The notes under the pieces were generated by a model. It was not told the origin of the DNA and did no database searches. It saw only the letters and a program-made list of their open reading frames with translations. A stretch of 64,000 nt of DNA from assembly GCA_905221605.1 (NCBI GenBank), contig CAJNDS010002647.1:251001-315000 (forward strand). Direction: 5' to 3'. Source of the stretch: Symbiodinium natans. Taxonomy: Eukaryota > Sar > Dinophyceae > Suessiales > Symbiodiniaceae. Both the position numbers and the translations under genes were made by a program. The stretch's first letter is position 1; each line of letters starts with the position of its first letter. Below, one piece after another: positions 54,258 to 63,720 of the stretch.

Positions 54258-55022
54258 TTACAAATCGTTCCAACTCAATCGGACCCAGGGGCCCCGCACC
54301 TCTATGCCACAGTACTGGAACCTGTCCAAAATCAACCAGGCTTGGGACCACTGCTCCTCTCTGTCGCAGGTGCTGATAGCAGTGTTGCAGGTGATGGTAT
54401 CTGCTTGGGTATGGCCCGAAAACATGACATCAAGTACCTGGAAGCTCCAGAACCAGGAGCGGGGAAGAGCAACTCCCCGACTCAAGGCATTCAGAGATAC
54501 AACACTCGGCTCCAAAATTTTGCGCTTCATGAATCCCAGAAGCAGCATGCCATGGCACCAACTGGTCGGGTTTCGGAGTGTTCCGAGGACAGTGTTGCAG
54601 CGGAGCACAGATGTCTGCACCATGTCTGTGGAAAGCCCGTGAAGAACCTGCAGGCATTCTTGCCAATTCTGCTGAGCCTGAAATCTGGCGGAGGCCTTCA
54701 TATCAAAAGGCCTTTGGTGACCACTCCCACTCGAACACGACATGCAGAAGATTCGTCGCAGAACACCATGTTCACAATGTAAGGCTTTGCCGTCCATATC
54801 CATTTGCGCATGATTGTGCCAAATCGCTTTGTTGAATGCAAGGAGACCATGCACCCATCGCGGGCTCCCTGACGGCCACCATTCTCCGATGATGACAGTC
54901 TGAGAAATTCCCCCATCAATACATTGAACCGCCGAGGCAGCCAGCTTCTGCCCACGATGAAGGTCAAAGCATGGCGATAAATGTCTGGATTGTGAGCTGA
55001 GAGTCTGCGGACGGCAAGTCAC
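54258..55022 (-). CDS. Third PPR-type protein, probably partial
   Basis: A 254-residue frame whose second half has degenerate PPR motifs: WQECLQVLHGLSTDMVQTS with VLRCNTVLGTLRN, EPSVVSLNALSRGV, and FQVLDVMFSGHTQADTITC followed by NTAISTCDREEQWSQAWLIL. The N-terminal 100 residues show no motif and may be intron or leader. Motifs are less regular than in the other two PPR genes, so it could be a decaying copy or part of a longer intron-containing gene. The frame ends at 54258 soon after the last motif. Confidence 0.6.
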   Translation of the reverse strand: MTCRPQTLSSQSRHLSPCFDLHRGQKLAASAVQCIDGGISQTVIIGEWWPSGSPRWVHGLLAFNKAIWHNHAQMDMDGKALHCEHGVLRRIFCMSCSSGSGHQRPFDMKASARFQAQQNWQECLQVLHGLSTDMVQTSVLRCNTVLGTLRNPTSWCHGMLLLGFMKRKILEPSVVSLNALSRGVALPRSWFWSFQVLDVMFSGHTQADTITCNTAISTCDREEQWSQAWLILDRFQYCGIEVRGPWVRLSWNDL

Positions 55023-55113
55023 ACATATCGGTGGCTTTCATGGAGCACATGAGCGCCTACATTCCCCGCTACTAAATTGAAGGCACCGCTCTTGACACTT
55101 TCACTGTGTACGC

Positions 55114-55299
55114 TTAAAGGTGGATTACCACGACTTCTGCAGCACCACGAACAGCAAACTCGCGGCTACTTGCTGACACGTGTTCCTGGCTCCCTGCTTG
55201 CCTCAACTCTTCGTGCCACGACTTCTGCGCTTCATGCACCTGCTGCGTCCCCATGTGGTTCGTTGCGACTGCTTCCACGTGAACTCGCGCTTCGGACAC
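55114..55299 (-). CDS. Short candidate exon
   Basis: Reads MSEARVHVEAVATNHMGTQQ, then a charged helix (AQKSWHEELRQAGSQEHV). It could be an upstream exon of the third PPR gene or an unrelated coiled-coil piece. Only composition supports it. Confidence 0.25.
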   Translation of the reverse strand: MSEARVHVEAVATNHMGTQQVHEAQKSWHEELRQAGSQEHVSASSREFAVRGAAEVVVIHL

Positions 55300-55435
55300 T
55301 TGTTCGCTGGTTGGAAAAAAACGTTAAACAGGCTTTGCATCCCGAGCGAACATGCACCCGATGGACCACCTCGAGCAAGATCGCCTTCCAAACGGATCAG
55401 CAAACAGTCAAACACGTCGAAAGATATGCATAAAC

Positions 55436-55552
55436 ATATGTATATATATATATATATGTATATATGTTTTTTGTTGTGTATGTATGTATGTATGTATGTA
55501 TGTATGTAGGTAGGTAGGTATGTATGTATGTATGTATGTGTGTGTGCATGCA
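55436..55552. repeat. TATA/TATG microsatellite
   Basis: An alternating TA stretch (55439-55465) followed by TATG and TAGG tetranucleotides to about 55550. Confidence 0.95.
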
Positions 55553-55929
55553 TATGTCCCACAATCGAACTGCAACTGCAACATCATCTGTCACGCCCGC
55601 CCTTGGCCTTGTGATCATCTGCACGGTCTGAGGACCTGTGCAACTATGGTCGAAGTATGGACATTGCAGGCTAAGCCGTGCAAGATGCAACCGCCTGAGA
55701 TGGGAAATCATAGCGAGCGGTCGTTAAGCATCGTGGTTGATGGGATGTATAATAATAAACCCAGGCCCATCTTGGGGGCGGGGCAAACAAGTCCTTGAAT
55801 GGGTTTTGGGTGGGTTTTGGGTGAAGTGGGTTTGAGGGTTTAACCCACAGTTTCTCGACAGTTTGGAATTACAGGGTACCTTTTAAACATTCGAAAACCC
55901 TACGAGCACCAAGGGGTCGACAATGGAAC

Positions 55930-57055
55930 TCAACGTGGCTTTTGCCAGAATGTCTTCAGCAGAAATTTCACGTGGTCGGCGATGCAAGCTGCCAAGTAAC
56001 ATCCCGCAACTTCCTGATTGCGGATAGGAGGCGCAGAGTCTGCGACCAAGTCAGCACGGCCCTGCACGCGGGCTTGAAAACGATGTGATGACATCGGTCC
56101 AGAAAGAAAGCATCTATTCACGCACCGGACATCTTATCTTTAGCACAATCAAGACTGACAATATCAAGTATCTGTGGGAAACAATGTGGCCTCCATCACT
56201 GCGGTCCGTGACTCCAGCTGGGACATCTGCGCGCTTAAGCCATCCACTCCCTGGCACGATGCGAATGCTTTTTTCATCAATACGCGTATGAGCTGAACTG
56301 CAGGCCGAACCTCACGAATGTGCTCGCCAGTCGACCGTAATTGGACATGAAGAGCACATAGGTGATCCTTGTAAAAGGTACAACCAAAAAACACAACAAA
56401 TCTAAGGTGCATTGTTCCGTTTGAAAAAATGGGCCGTGCGGAAAGCCATTTGGTCAGGGCTCTAAGCGTCGTCCCAGCTCTTCATTCGCACCGCGCCTCG
56501 GAATCCAAAAACTCCTCGACTGTATCGACCTGTGAACACAAACACGATACCCCTTTCCAGAGGCTGGGCCAAGCTGCAGAAATTCACGTCCCAAAGCGTC
56601 ACGTTCTGCCCTGGCACCGCTGCGAGCGTCGCGCGTTTCGCAATACAGGGTCCCGACACATGCTGGTACCCAATGCCAAGGCACTGATGCAAGTTGTCCG
56701 CTGCCCTCGCCACGTCCGACTGCAGCTGTATGTTGTCGGGTGCCTGGGGCTTAAAACTGTCGCCGGCTGCTTGATTAAAGAGTGCGGAGACTTAATCAAG
56801 TTGTGGGCAACAACTGAGCGAGCAACCTTCCACGCATTCACAATCTCCGCCCGCAACCCTTCCACCTTACAGCCGAAACCCAAACATTGAGCGTGGCACG
56901 ATCAAATATCTACGTAAGCCGCATACAACTTTCGGCAGCAGTTCTTGCAAAAGTGCATCTGCCGTCACCTGGAGCAATGCACGGAATTGACATCCCATTG
57001 GCCCATTGTGCAGAACAGCTAAGGCCAACAGGCTTCCACAAGCATCCAATCCCAC
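55930..57055 (-). CDS. Multi-exon gene of unknown function
   Basis: Four minus-strand segments read well in order. 56867-57055 starts MGLDACGSLLALAVLHNGPM and contains FRALLQVTADALLQELLPK. About 56462-56760 contains APDNIQLQSDVARAADNLHQ and later VPGQNVTLWDVNFCSLAQPL. About 56164-56360 contains EHIREVRPAVQLIRVLMKKA and DGLSAQMSQLESRTAVMEAT. 55930-56075 ends VAGCYLAACIADHVKFLLKT with a stop. No known motif is seen, and the hydrophobic start could be a signal sequence. Splice sites were not determined. Confidence 0.45.
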
Positions 57056-57559
57056 CTCGCGCGAAATCGTCCCTGGACGACTTTCGACGCCTCTGGTCAG
57101 GCCCAGTATTAATTTGTATTAATCATCGTTGTGACACAAGCCAGTTAAGGTGCAGGCGTCGGGGCGGCGATCGCTGCCTCATGCTCTTAGCCTCCTGTGG
57201 CCTTGTTTTGGGCCGGAATATGAAAACGGTGCCAACCTGTGCACCCAGTGTGCACCATAATAATGTACTACTTCAAACTGCAAGCATATGCAAACATGTA
57301 TGCTTTAATGCTCGCACGAACTTCGGAAAATAATCCATGCTCATTGTTTCTCCAACGCCTTTTTACGTCAGCAGCAGTCTCCGACGCTCAGCGCAGCGGC
57401 AGGCGACCAAGGGCTGTGTGGCCGGCCGCCTGCCGCACGGAGACAGAGCAATGGCGGGCGCACGCTGTTCGCGCAGGAGCCCGTGACGGCCCGTACGCCT
57501 GGTGGGGCGTGGTGCGCGCGGAGGGCGACCAAGCTCCGAACCAGCTTCACCGTATTTGC

Positions 57560-58930
57560 TCTTGTTTTATTTTCGCGCGCCTTTTTTCCGTCAGCCGGGG
57601 AGCGTCCAGTCTACTCTTCCCGCTCCTGCGCAGCGGCAGCAGAGAAGGCAGTGCCGGTTCGGCCAGCTCGACAGCTCGACCACTTCGCTGAGCGTCGGCT
57701 GCCCTTCGCAGCCCGGCTGTGCTGGTGCGCGCCAAATGCCGCCAGCAGCGTGGACGCTAGAGCGCTGCACGCAGCTCAGGAATCCCCACCAGCGGCGCCA
57801 GCCCCGGAGCAGCTGCGCGCAGCGCGGGGGAAAGAAGCTCACAGGGCCGCATGCGAACGAGGCGGCGGAGGGAGATCGTGGACCTCGCTGCCCCATCGCC
57901 CGCCGACCCCAGGCCGACAGGGTGGGCAGGAAAACCCAGCAGGGTAGGCAGGAAAGCACGCTGCATCCCACACCTCACCTTCTGCATCGGGCTCAAGAGA
58001 TGCTGCAGCGTCCGCCACATGGCACTATCGCGTGCGGCCGCATACTTGCCGGACTCGGACGGCGGGACAGTGCGTACTGCATGCTGTGCCCGTGGGCTCG
58101 TGCAATACAGCAAAAGGAGCCATGCGCACTGCAGATCAGGCAGCTGCCTGAGCTCTTGCAGCAACCTGCGCTCGGCTTGCAGGCGCTCCTCCAAGCGGCG
58201 ACGGACGAAATCGACGCTGCCGATAAGGACGCCGAGCGCAAAGAAACCGCGGTCTGCCGCATTTGCCGCGCCGCACCAAACGTCCGGCCCGAGTTCTGCT
58301 ATGCCAGGTGGGGGAGGGCCCGGCACGCGCGCGTTTTGCCAAGGTCGCTAGTCCGGCGTGGCGCCTCGACAATTGCAATGAAATCGTCAAGGGTGGCTCG
58401 GGCGCGAGGCGAGGTCGTGACGAGGTAGAGGTCATCCAGAAATGCTGCCAAGAACTACTCACTCACCCGCCTGGAGGCGACCTTGTGCCTCGTGCAATGC
58501 ATCATGCGGTGCCAAGGTCAACAATGCCGGCGCCAGCGCGTCGCCTTGCTCGCAGCCTTGTGGCACGTCGTGCCGCTGCCCGTCGGCGTCTATGGCGATG
58601 GCGCTGTTCCAGGCGCGTCTTGCCCAGCGGTGGTCGGCCCTGCTCGCTTTCGACGCTGCACGGGCTTTCGGCAGCTGGCTGCGGCGCCACTGCACCGGGA
58701 CCGCGCGGACAGGAGGAAAAAGGCCTAGCAAAACAAGAAAACCGTGCGGGAGACGGTATCGTAAGTGCATCGGCCATCCAACGAAACGACCGTGGCATCG
58801 GCATCCAGCTCTAAGCAATCTGTGCCGGCACGCGCTTGCAGTGCGAACCGGTGTGGGCGAATTGTCCGGTCAAACACTGGCGCGAACTGGCGGGCTAACC
58901 CAGGCGGCCTGAACCGCTGGTCGGAGGTGC
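57560..58930 (-). pseudogene. Non-LTR reverse transcriptase, fragment B (frameshifted)
   Basis: Related to fragment A but divergent and broken. It starts abruptly with LARQFAPVFDRTIRPHRFAL (~58895), then the motif A region TVVSLDGRCTYDTVSR (~58750), the motif B region QGCEQGDALAPAL (~58530), and in another frame the catalytic AAFLDDLYLVTTSP (~58420). After a further frame change come the post-catalytic LGVLIGSVDFVRRRLEERL and LQCAWLLLLYCTSPRAQHAV (in 57757-58326). At least two frameshifts prevent one product. The 5' end of the polymerase domain is missing where it abuts fragment A. Confidence 0.8.
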
Positions 58931-59487
58931 GCTGGGATGGTGGCGGCTCGGTGGCGAGCCAGGAAGCGCAGGAAGGTGGCTGCTTCGGTGCCAAAGCGCC
59001 CACCCACTTCCAGGCCAATGACGACCAGGCGACACCACCGGGCACGGAGGAGCTCGGGGTACGTGCCGTGTCGCTTGCGCCACGCTGCTGCGGTGACAGC
59101 GCCCCGGCTCGACATCAGCCCGCGGGTGGGGCTCGCCCGTACGTGCGAGCGGCCAAAGGAACAAGCCGTTGGCCACGACTTCGATGCACCTGTCGTCTGC
59201 AACGGGCACGTCGATGTTCATGTCGGCGACAACGCGGACATTGCGAGCGACACGCGCACCGGCTTCGCGGCAAACCCGCGCAACGGCGCGCTCATCGGAA
59301 CTGCGCATTCGGAATGGACACGGCCTCGTGCGTGGGCGCGACGGTGATTGGATTGGCTCGTGCAGAGTGTGGCCCAGCCTGCGACAGCAGCAGCGCACGG
59401 GACGCAAGGGTGAGGTCAGAAAGATGCGTCTCGCACGCGCGCTCGTCGCACGCGCCGGCAGCTTGGCGCTGCCATCCCTGCAGGGCA
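58870..59487 (-). pseudogene. C-terminal region of reverse transcriptase A, frameshifted and truncated
   Basis: Downstream of the A polymerase frame, other frames encode the C-terminal domain found in this dinoflagellate family: VCREAGARVARNVRVVADMN and CIEVVANGLFLWPLARTGE (~59190-59330), then KRHGTYPELLRARWCRLVVI and EVGGRFGTEAATFLRFLARH (~58930-59100). It breaks off after LRPAVQAAW at about 58915, where fragment B begins. The normal ending (RRWWxLLSVA type, seen in fragment C) is absent. The domain's function is unknown to me; it might be a nuclease domain. Confidence 0.7.
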
Positions 59488-60798
59488 TCACCTGGCTCGA
59501 AAGCGCAGCCGCGTGCTGGCGGCTGAGGCGTCAAGCAGGGAAGCCCACGCCGGCGCATTGTAGCCGGTGGCGCGAAGGGCATCGTGTGCCTGATTCGCAG
59601 CGGCCGCTTCGGGCAAGGGCACATGGCCCTGCAAGGCCTGGTCGGGCTTGGATAACGGGCAGTGTGTCACACCAGGAGGCCCAATGGGCAGCTTGGCGGG
59701 CAGCAACGGCGGAGCGCGCAAGGCCAGCTGCGCCGTGCGCAAGCTGGGATCAGGCAGGGGCGCGGCCTCCAGCTGCAAGAGGCGGGTCAGGCACTGGGCG
59801 ACTGCCGCGTCGTGGTCCCGCGCATACGCCTCGGTTTGGTGAGGGGGGAGGACCCGGAGAAGGTGGTTGGCCCGTGGCGCAGCGCAGAACAGGAGCAGGA
59901 GCCACGCTGCCTGCAAACTGGACAACTGCGGGATGCGGCCGAGGAGTTGGTCATGCTGTGCACGTTTGAGGCGTAGCTGTGCATGGACGTACGCGTCATG
60001 ACCCAACGGCGCGCCCAGCACGGTGAGGCCTTGCTGGTCGGGTGGGAGCGACCAGTCGCCGACCCACGCTGGGTCCGAGGAGCCAGCGGCGGCCAGGTCG
60101 GCTATGGACGGGGGCTCTTCACCGGCTGCATTCCATATGCGGGTCTTCCCCGCATGCAATCTGACCCGCGCATGTTCCCACAGGGCAGCGGACAGTGCAT
60201 CCAGCAAAGGCCGAACACGCTCAGGTTCAGCGACGACGTAGATGTCGTCTAGGAAGGCGAAAACGGCCTCACCCGGGAGAAGCTGGCCTTGGAGCTCGGC
60301 GAGCGCAGGGTGCTGCGCGAGGGCGTAGAGCACTGGCATCAGAGGGTCGCCTTGCTCGCCGCCTTCGCCTTGCTGGATGCGATGGCCGTGCCCGGCATCG
60401 TCATACCAAGTGTAGGAACTGCTCTTGGCGTAGAATTGGCGCGCGTAAGGCAACAAAGGCCGCAGCGCCGGGCGCTCAAGCAGCCCCCGCCGCATGGCTC
60501 GACGGGAGACGTGGTCGAATGCCCCAACAGCATCAACCGAAGTGATTGTTGCCCGCGGATTGGCCTCAGTTGCTGCGCGGAGGAGGCAAACGACGGCTTC
60601 AGTCCCAGCAGACGTGCTAAGGCCTAACCGGAAGGGCAGGCAGGCCTCTTGGAGCTGGGGCCCGAACTGTTGCGCCAGACCCCTCCCGACCAGGCGGCGC
60701 AAAACGTCCCCAACAACTAGGGCCCGGACACGGCCATTCGGCTTTTGCAACGCGACGACTCTGCCGACGCGCACGGCAGCAAGGACGTCGTCCGGCAC
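59488..60798 (-). CDS. Non-LTR retrotransposon reverse transcriptase A (intact polymerase frame)
   Basis: A 436-residue frame with the reverse-transcriptase motifs in order: VVALQKPNGRVRALVVGDVL near residue 15, motif A ITSVDAVGAFDHVSRRA with the first catalytic Asp (~87-103), motif B IQQGEGGEQGDPLMPVLYA (~142-160), the catalytic FAFLDDIYVV (~181-190), motif D LHAGKTRIWN (~214) and motif E LTVLGAPLG (~252). The catalytic aspartates are present, so this part could be active. No endonuclease was found upstream. The C-terminal domain follows in other frames. The frame is much more GC-rich than neighbouring genes. It belongs to the GC-rich reverse transcriptases common in dinoflagellates, by my recollection. 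Confidence 0.85.
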   Translation of the reverse strand: MPDDVLAAVRVGRVVALQKPNGRVRALVVGDVLRRLVGRGLAQQFGPQLQEACLPFRLGLSTSAGTEAVVCLLRAATEANPRATITSVDAVGAFDHVSRRAMRRGLLERPALRPLLPYARQFYAKSSSYTWYDDAGHGHRIQQGEGGEQGDPLMPVLYALAQHPALAELQGQLLPGEAVFAFLDDIYVVAEPERVRPLLDALSAALWEHARVRLHAGKTRIWNAAGEEPPSIADLAAAGSSDPAWVGDWSLPPDQQGLTVLGAPLGHDAYVHAQLRLKRAQHDQLLGRIPQLSSLQAAWLLLLFCAAPRANHLLRVLPPHQTEAYARDHDAAVAQCLTRLLQLEAAPLPDPSLRTAQLALRAPPLLPAKLPIGPPGVTHCPLSKPDQALQGHVPLPEAAAANQAHDALRATGYNAPAWASLLDASAASTRLRFRAR

Positions 60799-61109
60799 CT
60801 GCGCACGAGCAAGCAGCTCGGCTGCGTTGTGGACAGGCGACGAAAGCCTGTTAGGGGAAAGCGCACGGCTGGTCGGGCTGAAATCCCGAACTTGCGGTCA
60901 GCAACGACAGAAACTTAGGCAAATCATATGTATATTTAGAGAATCCAAAATTGCATTGGTTAGGTCTCCCTGCGTGCACGCTGGCACAGCAACATGCCGA
61001 ACCCTCGACAAGGCGCCCCCACGGCGAGCTCCGGCAGAGTGGGGCTGGCCGCACATGTAACCCTGTTGGGTGCCAGAACTGACAGCACCACAGCTCCCGC
61101 GCCTGCTCT

Positions 61110-61707
61110 ACGCACTTTCGCGAGACCGTGTTGTTGCTTGCAAACCCCCGCCCACGCCATGTTGCGTTCGGTGGCTCAGCGCCAGCGAGGCGGCGCGGAT
61201 GCGCACGCTTACGGGGACCACCATCCCGCGTGCCCTCGGACATCGCACGTGCGGCCGTCGGACCCGAAGGCCAAATCGTCCCACAACAGTGGCTGGCGCC
61301 ACGTTCGCCCCTATCATCGATGAGAGTGTGCCAGCAACAAGTGGTGCCCTGGCGCACACCCTGCCCGCTGCCGCCGCCGCCTCGACTTCGTCGTTTACGG
61401 GGCCATGCCATTCGGCGAAGCATTGTGCTGCGACGTGTCACTCGTGTCCCGTTGACGCGACAGGGAGGCCGATGGAGCCGCGATCGCCGGCGCAGGCGTG
61501 CAGATTACCCTGAGCTGCTGCGACCTGGTACTCAGCGAGTCTTGCGTTTTTGCCGGGCGGCACTGGAGCGCCGAGTCCCTCCGCCTCATCACTCAGTTTG
61601 TCAGAGCTCAGCATGCTCCCGCCACCTTGCAAGGTGTCGCCAAGCAAGGTTGGCTGCGCCGCTGGTGGGGTTTGTTGAGCGTGGCGTTGCAAGATTCACT
61701 GGGATGA
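61110..61707 (+). pseudogene. Reverse transcriptase fragment C, C-terminal domain on the opposite strand
   Basis: Plus-strand frames carry the same C-terminal domain as A: RRRLDFVVYGAMPFGEALCC followed by DVSLVS (~61375-61455), ADYPELLRPGTQRV (~61500), then SLRLITQFVRAQHAPATLQG and RRWWGLLSVALQDSLG with a stop at 61707. Frame changes between these show decay. It faces fragment A with only about 300 bp between their 5' sides, making an inverted, head-to-head arrangement. Confidence 0.75.
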
Positions 61708-61719
61708 ACAGGTATGGCA

Positions 61720-61835
61720 TGGAGTTGAAGTCGGAGTCAAAGCGTCTTCTTGATTCTGAGTCAGAGTGTGCGTTTGCGTGCAAGTTGGACTCGGAGTCTG
61801 CGTTTGAGTCTGATTCTGAGTCTACGTTTCTGGCT
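61720..61835. repeat. Degenerate GAGTCNGA repeat
   Basis: A GAGTC/GAGTCTG/GATTCTGAGTC repeat of about 115 bp directly after the stop of fragment C, giving Asp/Ser/Glu-rich frames on both strands. It could be the 3' terminal repeat of the retrotransposon, in the position where other elements have a simple-repeat tail. Confidence 0.7.
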
Positions 61836-61839
61836 GACC

Positions 61840-63120
61840 TACATGCCCGTGTTTGTGCGGACTTTTTGAAATCACGGAACGACGGTGAACCATGCACTTG
61901 CAAGTTTTCTTGCATAAGAAACTGGTCCGCAAACGATGGTCGGTCACGGTCGGAGTGGAAATCAGACTCTTCAATCACCACGCGTCAACCTACAAGCTTT
62001 TCATGAGTGCGTGACCATGCTTGAAGCCAAACATGTGCATTTCGGATGCACGCAAAGCCTTGGGAGGTCACATTATTGGATGTACTGTAGAGGTCGCCGC
62101 CAATGGCGGGCCGAGGCTCCAGCACGGAGTCTACTTCGCCAACGTGAGGGGGAACTGCGCACACAAAAACACGGCAACTCCAACATGCCGAGTGGTCTCC
62201 TTTGCTCCACTGCATCGGCGTTTCCAGAGCACCACATAGACAACATCAAAACAACGGTGAACATCTGCAGATGCTTCCAGTCAAGCGGGTGAAGGTATGC
62301 TTTGACCGGGAGAAAAAGACCAAAGGGGAATCGGTCCTCGCACAAACGTTAAGGAGGAGGAGACCGCCGAAACAGACACATGTAAGCTCACCTTATTCCG
62401 CATCTTGGCATGCCGGCATTCGCCCGTTACTGATCACGACGCTGGTGGCACTTCGCCGGCGCCCTGCAGTGCCACATGGTGAACACCATCCCTGTCGCGG
62501 GGGTTGGGGCAAACACCAGGGTGGCAGTGCCAGGTGCGTGCATTCAGGGTGCCATTTCGGGCCACTGCAAAATGCCTACGTCTCTGTTTGCGTGGTTCGG
62601 CTCTGCCTGCGTTGGCCGCTTCGCAACCAGCTTGCCTTCCCTGCCCCTTAGCCCGGCCTGGGACTTGGGGCGACTTGGGTGACCAGCACAACAGCTGACT
62701 GCGTGACCGGTGGAAGTACTTGCGAAGCCGCATCGTACGGGAGCAGCGCAACGGCTCAACAGCGCAACGGGCGGCCTCACCGGCACAGCGCACTAGCATC
62801 GCCAGAGAAATGCGTTTCACACGCACCGACACAACATCACGCAAGATCGCATTTCACAAAACCGTGTGACCCCACGTGGCAGGCGGCACGAAACTTTTTG
62901 CAGCAGTGGCACATTTTTTCCGTTCAGGAAAAACCGGTTGTGATCGAGGCCCAAGTTCAACTAATTCCGTGCGCCTTTCCATTGATTTGTTTTGGGCCAA
63001 CGCCTAACGAGGCCGCAGGTGGCTTCAAGGGTTTGGTCGCTCCCAATCATCGAACGCAAAGTAAACCCTTTGCAACTGTGGGGGCGTGTTGTCGAAGATC
63101 AGTAAGCCTGCTCGGTCTGC
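61840..63120. other. Interval without a supported gene
   Basis: Overlapping short frames on both strands; none shows convincing exon sequence. Confidence 0.4.
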
Positions 63121-63126
63121 TCGGTT

Positions 63127-63720
63127 TCATGAAAGTACACGGCCGAATCCAGATACTGAATTGCGCTCGTTGGCAGAGACGTTGCCCGCGGATCCATGCT
63201 TTCTACAGACTTGTTGCGCTTGCACAAAACTTGCACCCCGGCATTGGCAGACAAGCACGCACACGCATGTTTCACACAACCCTGCCGCAGCCCAAAGACG
63301 AAATGTGGCACCGAAGCAGAACTTCGTCCCCAAAGGCGAACGGCATGCCCGGCATGCAGCCTTAAGCAGTCGGACAAACCCTGACGTTTGCTTCATTGCT
63401 GTTGCGGCTGCTTTCTCGGAAAGTACTACTCCGTCAAGAAACTCGGTCTGCGCGTGAAACTGGGGGATAATCATCGCCAAGCCTGCAAGGACAAAGTGCA
63501 AGATTTGCCTGCGACCGCCGGGCGCTAGGCAGCCTGTCAAATAACGGAACAGGCCCCCCAAGCAAAGACGTCCGATCTTTTCTTGAGCAAGTATGCCCTG
63601 ATAAGCTGAAAGACGATCATGCCCAGGTTGCATCCCGATATGCGAGGGTGCTCTGGTTGTCTGGAGTGGTGGCAAAGAAGTTTCTGCGTGTCTGCAGAGA
63701 TGCCGTACATCGAAAACCAA
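63127..63720 (-). CDS. Weak candidate gene at the right edge
   Basis: A 197-residue minus-strand frame with a hydrophobic stretch after two arginines (RRQILHFVLAGLAMIIPQFH, about residues 69-88), somewhat like a thylakoid-lumen targeting segment, and a Cys-rich end. The plus strand over 63619-63888 also reads plausibly (IENQPCGVCLRECLVASELY and DPAGCPCLQGFWDVELDSLL). The two cannot both be coding where they overlap. I cannot decide between them, and neither matches a known family. Confidence 0.25.
   Translation of the reverse strand: MVFDVRHLCRHAETSLPPLQTTRAPSHIGMQPGHDRLSAYQGILAQEKIGRLCLGGLFRYLTGCLAPGGRRQILHFVLAGLAMIIPQFHAQTEFLDGVVLSEKAAATAMKQTSGFVRLLKAACRACRSPLGTKFCFGATFRLWAAAGLCETCVCVLVCQCRGASFVQAQQVCRKHGSAGNVSANERNSVSGFGRVLS

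Larger units (their letters stand above)
57560..61707. mobile_element. GC-rich retrotransposon island (fragments A, B, C)
   Basis: Three related non-LTR retrotransposon pieces occupy about 4.1 kb, two in tandem on the minus strand and one inverted. The base composition is visibly richer in G and C than the DNA on either side. No poly-A tail or target-site duplication could be identified. Confidence 0.75.

Noticed and set aside
57483-58428. Plus-strand frames of 154-308 residues in the retrotransposon island
   Set aside because: Antisense shadows caused by high GC content; the minus strand carries the reverse-transcriptase motifs.
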